This document shows positions 14,207 to 23,279 of a stretch of 64,000 nt of DNA, piece after piece. The notes under the pieces were generated by a model. The model saw only the letters and a program-made list of their open reading frames with translations, made no database searches and had not been told where the DNA came from. The translations under genes were made by a program, and so were the position numbers. Location: positions 1 to 64,000 of the forward strand of contig JAHJGO010000013.1 in assembly GCA_018824405.1 (NCBI GenBank). Direction: 5' to 3'. Every line of letters starts with the position of its first letter. The stretch's first letter is position 1. The stretch is from Gammaproteobacteria bacterium. Lineage in GTDB: Bacteria > Pseudomonadota > Gammaproteobacteria > Burkholderiales > Sulfuricellaceae.

Positions 14207-15502
14207 ATGGCTAAGAAATTGCACGATACGCCGTTGCTGGATCAGCTTGAGAGCGGCCCGTGGCCGAGTTTTGTGACTGGTCTGAAGCGCGAAGCTGCTA
14301 AGAAAGACATCATGGTTGATCTGCTGGGTCAGCTGGAAGAGTCTTACAAGACCAAAAAAGGTTTCTGGAAGGGCGGTACGGTTGGTGTGTTCGGTTATGG
14401 CGGCGGTGTGATTCCGCGTTTTACCGAATTGAAGGGTGCTGACGAGAAGCCACTGTTCCCGGACGCGGCCGAATTCCATACCCTGCGTATTCAGCCCCCG
14501 GCTGGCATGCACTACGATACCGCTACCCTGCGCAAATTTGCAGACATCTGGGACAAATACGGTTCTGGTTTGATTGGTTTGCATGGACAATCTGGCGACA
14601 TCATGTTGCAGGGCTGTTCCACTGCCAACGTCCAGCCAGCCTGGGAAGAAATCAATGCCATGGGCTTTGATATGGGTGGTGCGGGCCCTGCGCTGCGTAC
14701 CTCCATGTCCTGCGTTGGCGCTGCGCGCTGCGAAATGTCTTGCTACGACGAAGCCCGTGCCCTGCGCACCATCATTAATGCAAATATTGATGATATGCAC
14801 CGCCCTGCGCTGCCTTACAAGTTCAAGTTCAAGTTCTCTGGTTGCCCTAACGATTGCGTGAACTCTATTCAACGTTCTGACATGGCTACCATCGGCACCT
14901 GGCGTGATAACATTCAGGTTAACGAGCAGCAGGCGCGTGACTATATGAAGGGTCACGGAATGGATAAGCTGGTTAACGATGTGATCAGCAAGTGCCCGAC
15001 CCGTGCAATTACCCTGCGTAACAAGGCTGACGCTGTTTCTGGCGACAGTGTTTCCACCGTGGCGGTTGATGATCAGCACGTAATGCAGATCGAGAACCAC
15101 GACTGCGTGCGCTGCATGCACTGTCTGAACGTTATGCCCGGCGCACTGTTACCAGGCAAGGATAAGGGCGTGACTATTCTGGTTGGCGGTAAGAGCGTGC
15201 TGAAAATTGGCGCCACCATGGGTACTGTGATCATTCCATTCATGAAGCTGGAATCTGACGAAGACTTCGAAAAGATCAATGACTTGTCCCGTAATATTAT
15301 CGACTTCTTCGCTGAAAATGCGCTTGAGCATGAGCGTACTGGTGAAATGATCGATCGTATCGGCCTGGTGAATTTCCTCGAAGGTCTGGATATCGATGTA
15401 GACCCGAATATGATTAATCACCCACGTGCCAACCCATATGTACGTATGGACGATTGGGATGAGGAAGTCGAGAAAGCGAACGAGCGCAAGGCTGCAGCCT
15501 GA
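14207..15502 (+). CDS. dsrA: Reverse dissimilatory sulfite reductase, alpha subunit
   Basis: DsrA with DsrB forms the cytoplasmic sirohaem enzyme that, in sulfur oxidisers, releases sulfite from sulfur carried by DsrC. The 431-residue chain has the sirohaem/[4Fe-4S] motifs C169-x5-C175 and C213-x3-C217 (SGCPNDC), then an inserted ferredoxin domain with C300, C303 and C306 (NHDCVRCMHC) and C263. Synteny with dsrEFH and dsrL, both confined to oxidising pathways, indicates the reverse direction. GGAG precedes the ATG by 10 bases. First gene of the dsr operon; dsrB follows after 47 bases. Confidence 0.97.
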   Translation: MAKKLHDTPLLDQLESGPWPSFVTGLKREAAKKDIMVDLLGQLEESYKTKKGFWKGGTVGVFGYGGGVIPRFTELKGADEKPLFPDAAEFHTLRIQPPAGMHYDTATLRKFADIWDKYGSGLIGLHGQSGDIMLQGCSTANVQPAWEEINAMGFDMGGAGPALRTSMSCVGAARCEMSCYDEARALRTIINANIDDMHRPALPYKFKFKFSGCPNDCVNSIQRSDMATIGTWRDNIQVNEQQARDYMKGHGMDKLVNDVISKCPTRAITLRNKADAVSGDSVSTVAVDDQHVMQIENHDCVRCMHCLNVMPGALLPGKDKGVTILVGGKSVLKIGATMGTVIIPFMKLESDEDFEKINDLSRNIIDFFAENALEHERTGEMIDRIGLVNFLEGLDIDVDPNMINHPRANPYVRMDDWDEEVEKANERKAAA

Positions 15503-15549
15503 TCCTGCGTCGAAATTTGTTAATCTAGTTAATATTTGGAGAATTAATA

Positions 15550-16620
15550 ATGGCTGAATTGCGTGCACCTGATGAGTGCGGCGTACCGGATCCGATGCCC
15601 TTCATGCATCCTGCGTTAAGGGAAAACTATGGCAAGTGGGTTTTCCATTCGCATCCAAAACCTGGTGTTCTGTATCACCGTGCAGAAAATGGTACTGAAG
15701 TTTGGACCGTGAAGTTTGGAACGGCGCGTCAACTGGATGGCTACACTATCCGCCTGATTTGCGACTTGGCTGACAAACATGCTGATGGTCACATGCGCTT
15801 CACTGCACGAAGCAACGTGGAGTTCATGCTTACAGACGAGAGCAAAATTGAACCGCTGATCAAAGAATTGAATAGTCATGGCTTCCCAGTGGGTGGTACT
15901 GCCAATTCTGTGTCCATGATTTCGCATACTCAGGGCTTCCTGCATTGCGATATTCCTGGAACAGATGCTTCAGGCGTGGTCAAGGCGCTGATGGATGAGC
16001 TGCACGAAGAGTTCATCAAGTGTGAAATGCCAAACCGTGTCAAGTTGTCCACTTCCTGCTGTGAAATCAACTGCGGCGGTCAGGCAGACATAGCAATCAT
16101 CATGCAGCATACAAAACCACCAAAGATTAACCATGATCTGGTGGCTAACGTCTGCGAGCGGCCAACCGTTGTTGCACGTTGCCCGGTAGCTGCGATTCGC
16201 CCGGCTCTGGTGAATGGCAAGCCGTCTCTGGAAGTGGATGAAAAGAAGTGCATTTGCTGCGGCGCCTGCTTCCCGCCTTGCCCTCCTATGCAGATCAACG
16301 ATCCGGAGCATTCCAAGATTGCGATTTGGGTGGGCGGCAAGAACTCCAATGCGCGCTCAAAGCCGACCTTCCACAAGCTGGTTGCTTCCGGACTGCCAAA
16401 TAATCTTCCGCGCTGGCCTGAAGTTGCTGCCGTTGTTAAGAAAATTCTGTCTGTCTACAAGGCCGATGCACAGCCTTGGGAGCGTATTGGTGACTGGATC
16501 GACCGCATCGGTTGGCCGCGTTTCTTTGAAAAGACTGGTCTGCCATTCACCAAGTATCACATTGATGACTGGCGCGGTGCTCGCGCTACCCTGAATGCCT
16601 CGACTCACATCAGGTTCTAA
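15550..16620 (+). CDS. dsrB: Reverse dissimilatory sulfite reductase, beta subunit
   Basis: The 356-residue partner of DsrA, holding the catalytic sirohaem-[4Fe-4S] centre. Visible Cys sets are C133 (HCDIPG), the SCCEINCGG segment (C170, C171, C175) and the ferredoxin-like KKCICCGACFPPCPP around residues 234-244. It starts after GGAGAATTAAT. A hairpin lies in the 83-base gap before dsrE. Family and synteny make the assignment secure. Confidence 0.97.
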   Translation: MAELRAPDECGVPDPMPFMHPALRENYGKWVFHSHPKPGVLYHRAENGTEVWTVKFGTARQLDGYTIRLICDLADKHADGHMRFTARSNVEFMLTDESKIEPLIKELNSHGFPVGGTANSVSMISHTQGFLHCDIPGTDASGVVKALMDELHEEFIKCEMPNRVKLSTSCCEINCGGQADIAIIMQHTKPPKINHDLVANVCERPTVVARCPVAAIRPALVNGKPSLEVDEKKCICCGACFPPCPPMQINDPEHSKIAIWVGGKNSNARSKPTFHKLVASGLPNNLPRWPEVAAVVKKILSVYKADAQPWERIGDWIDRIGWPRFFEKTGLPFTKYHIDDWRGARATLNASTHIRF

Positions 16621-16631
16621 TTGGGAATCCT

Positions 16632-16661
16632 CCTCGTTGCTGCCTTCTGGTGACGACGAGG
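16632..16661 (+). repeat. Hairpin between dsrB and dsrE
   Basis: CCTCGTTG at 16632-16639 pairs with CGACGAGG at 16654-16661 (one G-U pair), loop of 14 bases, followed by a T-rich but interrupted stretch. It could stabilise the 3' end of dsrAB mRNA, act as a weak terminator or be an RNA-processing site. Position in the middle of an operon argues against full termination. Confidence 0.5.
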
Positions 16662-16703
16662 TTTGTTCCTATTTTATTATTTATTGATACAGGATATTCA
16701 GGG

Positions 16704-17063
16704 ATGAAATTCGGAATTCTGATAAATGAGGGACCCTACAATCACCAGGCCGCAGACACTGCATATCAGTTTTGCAAGGCTGCGCTGGATAAGGGTCATG
16801 AGATCGACCGCGTGTTTTTTTACCACGATGGTGTAAATAACGCGACCAAACTCACTGAGCCGCCTCAGGATGATCGCCACATTGTAAATCGCTGGAGCAA
16901 GCTTGCTGAAGAGCATGGCGTTGACTTGGTGGTTTGTGTTGCAGCTGGTCTGCGTCGCGGTATTGTCGACGACAATCTTGCTGCTGGATTCAGGATATCG
17001 GGTTTGGGGCAGCTGGTTGAATCCGGCATTCGTTCGGACCGTGTCGTGACATTTGGCGACTAA
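16704..17063 (+). CDS. dsrE: Sulfur-relay protein DsrE
   Basis: Subunit of the cytoplasmic DsrE2F2H2 hexamer that takes sulfur from TusA and passes it to DsrC. The 119-residue product begins MKFGILINEGPYNHQ and carries the active Cys at residue 78 in LVVCVAAGLRRG, the same number as in Allochromatium vinosum DsrE. ATG 16704 is preferred to an upstream in-frame ATG at 16650, which would add an unrelated hydrophobic leader; AGGATATTCAGGG precedes it. dsrF begins 15 bases after the stop. Confidence 0.95.
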   Translation: MKFGILINEGPYNHQAADTAYQFCKAALDKGHEIDRVFFYHDGVNNATKLTEPPQDDRHIVNRWSKLAEEHGVDLVVCVAAGLRRGIVDDNLAAGFRISGLGQLVESGIRSDRVVTFGD

Positions 17064-17078
17064 AAGAGGGAGTGATTC

Positions 17079-17486
17079 ATGACTGAAAGTACGGGAGGTA
17101 TCGAAATGGAAGAAGACATGTCCGGTACCGTAAAGAAATTTGCCTTCATCAATCGCAAGGCTCCCTACGGCACGATTTATGCGCTGGAATCCCTTGAGGT
17201 GGTGTTGATCAGTGCCGCATTTGATCAGGACGTCAGCCTGGTGTTTGCTGATGACGGCGTGTACCAGCTCAAAAAAGGACAAGCAACCAAGGCAGTGGGT
17301 ATGAAAAACTTTTCTCCCACTTATCGTGCGCTTGAGGGTTACGATATTGAAAAGCTTTACGTCGAGAAATCCTCTCTGGACGAGCGGGGGCTGACACCGG
17401 ACGATTTGATCGTTGATGTGGAAGTCCTGGATTCGGCCGAAATGGCCGCATTGCTCGAAGAGCAAGATGTTGTTATGAGTTTCTAA
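17079..17486 (+). CDS. dsrF: Sulfur-relay protein DsrF
   Basis: Non-catalytic structural subunit of DsrEFH, related to TusC. The 135-residue product contains KKFAFINRKAPYGTIYALESLEVVL and ends with the usual EEQDVVMSF tail (compare TusC). The ATG at 17079 is supported by GAGGGAG 7 bases upstream; ATGs at 17106 and 17118 would give a length nearer to other DsrF proteins, so the first nine to thirteen residues are uncertain. No conserved catalytic Cys, as expected. Confidence 0.93.
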   Translation: MTESTGGIEMEEDMSGTVKKFAFINRKAPYGTIYALESLEVVLISAAFDQDVSLVFADDGVYQLKKGQATKAVGMKNFSPTYRALEGYDIEKLYVEKSSLDERGLTPDDLIVDVEVLDSAEMAALLEEQDVVMSF

Positions 17487-17500
17487 AGAAGGGGATGCAG

Positions 17501-17800
17501 ATGTTGCATATCGTGAATAAGTCGCCGCTGGAGAGAAATGCTCTTGAAAGCGCCTTGCGTATGGTCAAGCCTGGCAGCACCATACTTCTGATTGAAGATG
17601 CAGTGTATGCCGTGACAAAAGGCAACAAGGTTGAAGGTACGGTTAAAGAGGCTATGAAAACCTGTACTGTAAGTGCCTTGTGGCCAGATCTGGAAGCGCG
17701 TGGCATGCAGGACACTGTAATCGACGGTGTAAAGCAGGTTGACTATAGTGGGTTTGTGGACCTCGTTGCGGACAACAGTTCCGTAATGTCCTGGTTGTAA
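17501..17800 (+). CDS. dsrH: Sulfur-relay protein DsrH
   Basis: Third subunit of DsrEFH, related to TusB. The 99-residue product starts MLHIVNKSPLERNALESAL, matching the family. A conserved internal Cys, thought to take part in sulfur transfer, may be that in MKTCTVSALW. The ATG at 17501 is chosen over 17495 because AAGGGG then lies 6 bases upstream rather than touching the start codon. It ends SSVMSWL, like TusB/DsrH tails. dsrC follows after 29 bases. Confidence 0.92.
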   Translation: MLHIVNKSPLERNALESALRMVKPGSTILLIEDAVYAVTKGNKVEGTVKEAMKTCTVSALWPDLEARGMQDTVIDGVKQVDYSGFVDLVADNSSVMSWL

Positions 17801-17829
17801 TTTTAGTTTTTTGATCTAAGGAGAAATAC

Positions 17830-18162
17830 ATGGGCTTCGAAATCAACGGCAAGACCTACGAGACGGACGAAGAAGGCTACCTGGTAAACCTGGCTGAGTG
17901 GGATGAAGAAGCAGCCAAATACCTGGCGGTTGAAGAAAAGGTAGAAATGACTGAATCGCACTGGGAGGTGATTAACTTCCTGCGCGAGTACTACAACGAT
18001 TACCAGATTGCTCCAGCTGTTCGCGTGCTGACCAAGGCAATTGGCAAGAAGTTGGGGCCTGAAAAGGGTAACAGCAAATACCTGTATGAACTGTTCCCTT
18101 ATGGTCCGGCAAAGCAAGCTTGTAAAATTGCTGGCCTGCCAAAGCCGACCGGCTGTATCTAA
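17830..18162 (+). CDS. dsrC: DsrC sulfur carrier with both active cysteines
   Basis: Small cytoplasmic carrier that presents sulfur to DsrAB and exchanges with DsrEFH and the membrane complex. The 110-residue product has the family core (TESHWEVINFLREYY, SKYLYELFPYGPAKQACKIAG) and the C-terminal arm GLPKPTGCI with the penultimate Cys at 109 and the partner Cys at 98. TAAGGAGAAATAC precedes the ATG, a strong ribosome site that suits its high abundance. A hairpin follows, so its mRNA may be maintained separately from dsrM. Contrast with the Cys-less paralogue at 12626-12958. Confidence 0.97.
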   Translation: MGFEINGKTYETDEEGYLVNLAEWDEEAAKYLAVEEKVEMTESHWEVINFLREYYNDYQIAPAVRVLTKAIGKKLGPEKGNSKYLYELFPYGPAKQACKIAGLPKPTGCI

Positions 18163-18180
18163 GTATTAAAGCAAGGCGAG

Positions 18181-18231
18181 CTTGGGAGGTGCTGTGCTGT
18201 AACTACGGCAGGCATTCCCAACGCTCCCAAG
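18181..18231 (+). repeat. Hairpin downstream of dsrC
   Basis: CTTGGGAG at 18181-18188 pairs perfectly with CTCCCAAG at 18224-18231; inner bases (TGCTGTGC against GGCAGGCA) can extend the stem imperfectly. No T-run follows. It probably protects or separates the abundant dsrC message from the membrane-complex genes downstream. Confidence 0.55.
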
Positions 18232-18239
18232 AATAATGA

Positions 18240-18258
18240 CAACAAGCGTTGCTTGTTG
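18240..18258 (+). repeat. Tight 8-bp hairpin upstream of dsrM
   Basis: CAACAAGC at 18240-18247 and GCTTGTTG at 18251-18258 are perfect reverse complements around the loop GTT, ending 24 bases before the dsrM start. It could be a translational control element, a protein-binding palindrome or an RNA-processing site. Confidence 0.5.
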
Positions 18259-18282
18259 ATTGATCTACTCCAGGGGATGTAC

Positions 18283-19035
18283 ATGTCGTTTTTGACCGTA
18301 CTGTTTGCGGGCTTATTTTACGCAGCCACCGCGATATTTGTGGTCGGGTTGACACTTAAGATACGCACCTATGCTCGCACGCCAGCGCCTTTGAAGATTC
18401 CAACTACGCCTGCGCCCACTACCAAGTCAGGAGTGGTTCTGCGTATGACGCGTGAAGTTGTCTTGTTTGAAAGTTTATTCAAGTCGAACAAATGGATTTG
18501 GATGTTCGGCTATCTCTTTCACGGGGCACTCCTGCTGGTGACACTTCGACACCTTCGCTATTTTACAGAGCCGGTATGGGCGCCGATTGAAATGATCCAG
18601 CCTTTCGGTATGTATGCAGGTTTTGCCATGGTTGCCGGTTTGGGTGGTCTTTGGGCAAGGCGTTTTCTGGTTGACCGTGTGCGTTACATTTCCACTCCAT
18701 CGGATCATTTGATTCTGATGCTCTTGATTGCGATAGGGTTAAGTGGTCTTGGAATGACCTTTGTGGCGCATACAGATATTGTCGCAGTAAAGGCATTTAT
18801 TCTGGGATTGATGGTGTTTGATCTGCAACCTCTTCCAGCTGACCCTGTATTGCTCGTGCATCTGACTTTAGTTGCCTTGCTGATGATCATTTTTCCGATC
18901 AGTAAATTGTTGCATGCGCCGGGTATTTTCTTCAGCCCGACTCGCAATCAGACGGATGACTCACGTGACCGCCGCCATATTTCACCATGGGCAGCAAAAT
19001 TGGAATCCGATGCACAAACTAAGTCAAATGCGTAA
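18283..19035 (+). CDS. dsrM: Membrane cytochrome b-type subunit DsrM
   Basis: NarI-like integral membrane subunit of DsrMKJOP, binding two haems b and exchanging electrons with quinone. The 250-residue product has five or six hydrophobic segments (for example FLTVLFAGLFYAATAIFVVG, WMFGYLFHGALLLVTL, LILMLLIAIGLSGLG, LVHLTLVALLMIIFP) with His residues in the membrane suited to haem ligation (FHGAL, LVHLT). The ATG at 18283 is favoured: AGGGG sits 6-7 bases upstream, whereas the TTG at 18253 and ATG at 18277 lack spacing. dsrK follows after 60 bases. Confidence 0.93.
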   Translation: MSFLTVLFAGLFYAATAIFVVGLTLKIRTYARTPAPLKIPTTPAPTTKSGVVLRMTREVVLFESLFKSNKWIWMFGYLFHGALLLVTLRHLRYFTEPVWAPIEMIQPFGMYAGFAMVAGLGGLWARRFLVDRVRYISTPSDHLILMLLIAIGLSGLGMTFVAHTDIVAVKAFILGLMVFDLQPLPADPVLLVHLTLVALLMIIFPISKLLHAPGIFFSPTRNQTDDSRDRRHISPWAAKLESDAQTKSNA

Positions 19036-19095
19036 TTCGCAAGTGGCGCGGTTTGCTAGAAATAAGCATTAACTAAAAAGTAAGCGGGAGGAATA

Positions 19096-20667
19096 GTGGC
19101 AGCTCCAAAATTTGATGTGCCAAAGCTGACGGGATTTATAGATGTGCCTTCTGTCAAAGAAGGTGCGTCTGCACATATCAAATCATTTCCTGCTTCTGAT
19201 GTCATTCAGGAAGGTATTGGTTTTCCTGGGCCATTGCCGGATGGGTGGCACGATATCGCAATTGCCAAAATGGGTGATCTGCTCAGCAGGTATCGTTCGC
19301 TCCAGGTTTTTATGGACGCATGTGTGCATTGTGGTGCCTGTACAGACAAATGCCATTATTTTATTGGTACCGCCGATCCGAAGAATATGCCGGTGGCGCG
19401 CCAGGAATTGATGCGTAGTGTTTACCGCCGACATTTTACTTTTGCCGGGAAATATTTTCCCTCACTGGTCGGTGCGAAGGATCTGACGGAGGAAACATTG
19501 CAGGACTGGTACAGTTATTATTACCAGTGCTCGGAATGCCGCCGTTGCTCAGTTTATTGCCCTTATGGTATTGATACCGCTGAAGTCACTATGGCTGGCC
19601 GTGAGATACTGGATGCGGTTGGTATCGGCCAGAAATACACCAATGAAATTATTGGTAAAATGCACAAAATTGGTAACAATCTGGGTTTGCCCGGGCCTGC
19701 GCTGGCAGATACGCTGGAAGGTCTGGAGGAAGATATTCTCGACGCAACAGGTGTTCCAGTTAAATTGCCGCTAGACATGGAAGGCGCCGAGATCATGCTG
19801 GTGACTCCATCAGCTGACTTTTTCGCCGAGCCTCATGTGGAAAGCCTCATTGGATATGCGAAAGTATTTCACGCCGCTGGAATCAGTTGGACGTTGAGTT
19901 CAAAAGCTTCTGAAGCAGGTAATTTTGGACTGTTCATTGGTAGTTACGAAAATATGCAACGCGGTGCGATGCGTATTCGGGATGCTGCCCTGGATCTTGG
20001 CGTGAAGCGGATTGTAGTCGGAGAGTGTGGTCACGCCTGGCGTGTGGCATACAGTTTCTGGAATACCTTGACCGGTGTTGGTCATGGTGGCGAAGATCCT
20101 TTTGCAAGGCAATTGCAGCAACAGCTTGATCCAAAATACCCAGCGCCGCAACATATTTGCGAATTTACCTATGACCTGATTCAGCAGGGCAAGTTGAAAT
20201 TCGACAAATCATTAAACGATCATCGCACTATTACGTTCCATGATTCCTGTAACGTTGCTCGCGGTTCACGTATGAGTGACATGCCCGGTGGGCAGTTTGT
20301 CATTCCACGCGAAATTATCAAGGCTGTAGCCAATAATTTTTACGACATGCAGGCTGAAACCATTCATGAAGCTACCTTCTGCTGCGGGGGTGGTGGTGGA
20401 CTGCTGACTGACGATCTGATGGAGCTTCGCGTCAAGGGTGCGCTGCCAAGAATGGAAGCTTTTAATAATGTGGTGAAGGATAAGCAGGTCAACTTCCTGG
20501 CTTTGATCTGCGCAATCTGCAAGTCGCAGTTTAGCAAGGTGATACCGTATTACGGTTTTGATATGAGCATGGTGGGTGGTGTGCACCAATTGGTAGCCAC
20601 GGCCATTTTGCTGGAAGCACCCGAAGAGACAGAACAAGAGTCTGAAGCTGAAGAGTCAGAAGCATAA
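19096..20667 (+). CDS. dsrK: Iron-sulfur subunit DsrK (HdrD-like)
   Basis: Cytoplasmic-face catalytic subunit of DsrMKJOP, thought to act on the DsrC trisulfide or disulfide through a non-cubane [4Fe-4S] centre. Two ferredoxin clusters are visible: C76-x2-C79-x2-C82-x3-C86 and C145-x2-C148-x2-C151-x3-C155. Two CCG-type segments follow: HDSCNVARGSR and TFCCGGGGGLL, with a late CAICKSQF. The start is GTG 19096 with GGGAGG 6-7 bases before it. The last 15 residues are Glu-rich. At 523 residues the length is normal. Confidence 0.95.
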   Translation: MAAPKFDVPKLTGFIDVPSVKEGASAHIKSFPASDVIQEGIGFPGPLPDGWHDIAIAKMGDLLSRYRSLQVFMDACVHCGACTDKCHYFIGTADPKNMPVARQELMRSVYRRHFTFAGKYFPSLVGAKDLTEETLQDWYSYYYQCSECRRCSVYCPYGIDTAEVTMAGREILDAVGIGQKYTNEIIGKMHKIGNNLGLPGPALADTLEGLEEDILDATGVPVKLPLDMEGAEIMLVTPSADFFAEPHVESLIGYAKVFHAAGISWTLSSKASEAGNFGLFIGSYENMQRGAMRIRDAALDLGVKRIVVGECGHAWRVAYSFWNTLTGVGHGGEDPFARQLQQQLDPKYPAPQHICEFTYDLIQQGKLKFDKSLNDHRTITFHDSCNVARGSRMSDMPGGQFVIPREIIKAVANNFYDMQAETIHEATFCCGGGGGLLTDDLMELRVKGALPRMEAFNNVVKDKQVNFLALICAICKSQFSKVIPYYGFDMSMVGGVHQLVATAILLEAPEETEQESEAEESEA

Positions 20668-20681
20668 TTTTTTAGTAAAGT

Positions 20682-20705
20682 GCTGGCGTCATTTAGAACG
20701 CCAGC
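20682..20705 (+). repeat. Perfect 8-bp hairpin between dsrK and dsrL
   Basis: GCTGGCGT at 20682-20689 pairs with ACGCCAGC at 20698-20705 around an 8-base loop. A T-run precedes it but none follows, so on the plus strand it is not a standard terminator. A processing or stability function within the dsr transcript is likely. Confidence 0.55.
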
Positions 20706-20738
20706 CATTCAATATTTGTAGATTAGGAGATTGCATAC

Positions 20739-22742
20739 ATGTCCGCCTCATCCGAAGAAATGAAAGATTCGAAACTGAACTACCGCCGTTATAAGGATGG
20801 CGATACCAACTGGCGTCAATGGCAGGACAAGATTTTTGAAGCTAGCTGGACGCACAAGTGTCCTGAATATGTGCTCTCAACTCCTCCATGCCAGGGTAGT
20901 TGCCCTGCCGGTGAAGATATTCGCGGATATCTGGATATTGTGCGTGGCATGGAAAAGCCGCCAGTCAAGGATATGCCTTGGCAGCAATATGCATTTCAGC
21001 GCATTACTTCCGCCAATCCTTTTCCTTCTGTCATGGGTCGTGTTTGCCCTGCACCTTGCGAAAGCGGTTGTAACCGCAACCAGGTCGATGATTTCGTGGG
21101 CATCAATTCGGTTGAACACTTTGTGGGTGACTACGGAATTGCAAACAAATTAGCTTTGCCACAGGCTGGAGCCAGCACTGGCAAGAAAGTTGCCTTGATT
21201 GGTGGCGGCCCCGCTTCCCTGTCAGCAGCATACCAGCTGCGCTTGAAAGGCCACGCTTGTACCATTTTTGATGACCATGCGATGCTGGGCGGCATGATGC
21301 GCTACGGCATTCCTGGCTTCCGTACTCCGCGTGATGTGCTCGATGCTGAAATTCAGCGCATTCTGGATCTGGGTGTGGACGTTAAACTCAATACCCGTAT
21401 CGGTGTTGACGTTACGCTTGAGCAACTGGAAAAAGAATATGATGCAATCTTCCTGGGCATGGGGGCTCAGTCTGGCCGTATGCTACCAGTGCCGGGCTTT
21501 GATGCCGCCAACTGTGTAAACGCAATGGCATTTCTCCGCGCGTTTAACGATGGACGTCTGCAGCACGTAGGCAAGCGTGTAGTGGTTATCGGTGGTGGTG
21601 ATACATCCATCGACGTGGCTACGGTTGCTCGTCGCCTGGGTAACATTACTGTCGCGACCGAGAAAGAGCGGCCAGAGCACATTATCGCCGGTCAGGTTGC
21701 ACATGATGTGGCTGCTGTATCGGCACGTGAGGGCGCTGAAGTAGTTCTGGTTTCCCGCGCCACTATCGACAAAATGAATGCAAACAAGCATGAAATCGAA
21801 CAGGCTCTGGCTGAAGGTATCGAAATTATCGGTGGCGTGACACCGATTTCGGTTATCAAAGGTGCTGATGGCCGTGCTACTGCCTTACGCGTAGCCGAGT
21901 TCGAAATGGTCAAAGGTGAAACAGTCATCAAGGCAGGCTCTGAGAAAGAAATTCCTGCCGACCTGATCGTTTCCGCAATTGGTCAGGCTGTTGATTTCAC
22001 CGGTTTTGATGGCTTCGACAATGGCAAGGGCCTGATCAACGCAAATAAGAGTTATGAGGTCCCCAACAAAAAAGGTTACTTTGTTGGTGGCGACGTGATC
22101 CGTCCTCACCTGCTGACAACTGCAATTGGTCATGGATCCATCGCGGCTGAAAGTATCGACGTGTACCTCAAAGGCGAAGAACAGGAAAAGCGTCCAAAAA
22201 TTGACGTTCATCACTGGGATATGGTGCGCAAGCTGATCGAAACTGAGCATGCGCCTGTTGGCTACAAGTCGCTATCCAAAGAAGAGGTGATCAAGACGGA
22301 AACATTCGCCAAGGATATTGACTTGGGTGTGCGAGGTAGTGACAGTGCAAAGTTTGCAGTTCATAACTTTGAAGACCGTTCGAGCAAGTATGTGATTCCA
22401 TCCAACGAGTTGTTCCTTGGGCACTTCCCCTACGTGGCACGCAACGTGCGTGAACACATTACGTTGAATGCTCAGCAGGCACTGGGTCACTTCGAAGAGC
22501 GCCTGATGAAGCTGGACGACAAGCAGGTGGTGGCTGAAGCCAAGCGTTGCATGAGCTGCGGTTTGTGCTTCGAGTGCGATAACTGCGTGGTTTACTGCCC
22601 GCAAACTGCAGTATTCAAGGTCAAGCGTAGCGAATCCACGACAGGTCGTTATGTGGATACTGACTACAGCAAGTGCATTGGCTGCCACATCTGTGCAGAC
22701 GTATGCCCGACTGGTTACATCAAAATGGGTATGGGTGATTAA
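20739..22742 (+). CDS. dsrL: NAD(P)H:acceptor oxidoreductase DsrL
   Basis: Iron-sulfur flavoprotein related to the small subunit of glutamate synthase; it couples DsrAB to NAD(P)H. The 667-residue chain shows an N-terminal Cys-rich cluster region (TPPCQGSCPAGEDIRGYL, VCPAPCESGCNR), FAD Rossmann motif VALIGGGPASLSAAYQL (about 150), NAD(P) Rossmann motif VVVIGGGDTSIDVATVARRLG (about 285) and two C-terminal [4Fe-4S] motifs CMSCGLCFECDNCVVYC and CIGCHICADVCP. Its presence is a marker of sulfur oxidation in dsr loci. The gene ends 3 bases before dsrJ. Confidence 0.95.
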   Translation: MSASSEEMKDSKLNYRRYKDGDTNWRQWQDKIFEASWTHKCPEYVLSTPPCQGSCPAGEDIRGYLDIVRGMEKPPVKDMPWQQYAFQRITSANPFPSVMGRVCPAPCESGCNRNQVDDFVGINSVEHFVGDYGIANKLALPQAGASTGKKVALIGGGPASLSAAYQLRLKGHACTIFDDHAMLGGMMRYGIPGFRTPRDVLDAEIQRILDLGVDVKLNTRIGVDVTLEQLEKEYDAIFLGMGAQSGRMLPVPGFDAANCVNAMAFLRAFNDGRLQHVGKRVVVIGGGDTSIDVATVARRLGNITVATEKERPEHIIAGQVAHDVAAVSAREGAEVVLVSRATIDKMNANKHEIEQALAEGIEIIGGVTPISVIKGADGRATALRVAEFEMVKGETVIKAGSEKEIPADLIVSAIGQAVDFTGFDGFDNGKGLINANKSYEVPNKKGYFVGGDVIRPHLLTTAIGHGSIAAESIDVYLKGEEQEKRPKIDVHHWDMVRKLIETEHAPVGYKSLSKEEVIKTETFAKDIDLGVRGSDSAKFAVHNFEDRSSKYVIPSNELFLGHFPYVARNVREHITLNAQQALGHFEERLMKLDDKQVVAEAKRCMSCGLCFECDNCVVYCPQTAVFKVKRSESTTGRYVDTDYSKCIGCHICADVCPTGYIKMGMGD

Positions 22743-22745
22743 TCT

Positions 22746-23279
22746 ATGTTCAGCCTGGCAAAACTGCGCGAAATGCTGACCTCCAAGCGGGGCGCCGTTC
22801 TGGCTGCTCTGCTGGCAGTCAGTGCCGTTGCCGTGGCCTCGAGTGATGCTCATGAGTCGTCATCCGAAGGCCGAGTGGCAAAGCCCGTACACGCAGAGGG
22901 CAAAGGTGATAAGTGCGTCAGAGAAGTGTCCTATATGCGGCGTCATCATATGGATGAGCTCAAGCACCAGCGCAAAGAGACCATGCGCAAGGGCGTTCGT
23001 ACCACTGAGTTCAGTCTGCAAGGCTGCGTAGACTGTCACGCCGACAAGAAAACCAGTAGCGTGGTGGGTAAGGAAGGGTTCTGTCAGAGCTGTCACACAT
23101 ATGCTGCGGTAAAGCTTGATTGCTTTGAATGCCATGCCAGTAAACCCAAAGCTGCGACGGCATTTAATTCCAAGGCTGGTCAGGGCGTAAAGGTCAGTGG
23201 CGACATGGGCATGGCGCCTAAAATGCACATTGATTTGCAGACGGATACAGTTGAACCAATTTCCACAGGTGGCAATTAA
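22746..23279 (+). CDS. dsrJ: Periplasmic trihaem cytochrome c DsrJ
   Basis: Small cytochrome subunit of the DsrMKJOP complex. The 177-residue product has an uncleaved or signal-anchor N-terminus (hydrophobic residues 17-32) and exactly three CxxCH motifs: C94-C97-H98, C113-C116-H117 and C126-C129-H130. C57 (GDKCVREV) is a candidate for the unusual Cys haem ligand known in DsrJ. The stop overlaps the dsrO start (TAAATG), so the pair is translationally coupled. Confidence 0.95.
   Translation: MFSLAKLREMLTSKRGAVLAALLAVSAVAVASSDAHESSSEGRVAKPVHAEGKGDKCVREVSYMRRHHMDELKHQRKETMRKGVRTTEFSLQGCVDCHADKKTSSVVGKEGFCQSCHTYAAVKLDCFECHASKPKAATAFNSKAGQGVKVSGDMGMAPKMHIDLQTDTVEPISTGGN

Noticed and set aside
14066-15121. 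351-codon minus-strand frame across dsrA
   Set aside because: Antisense shadow of dsrA; no ribosome site or family pattern.
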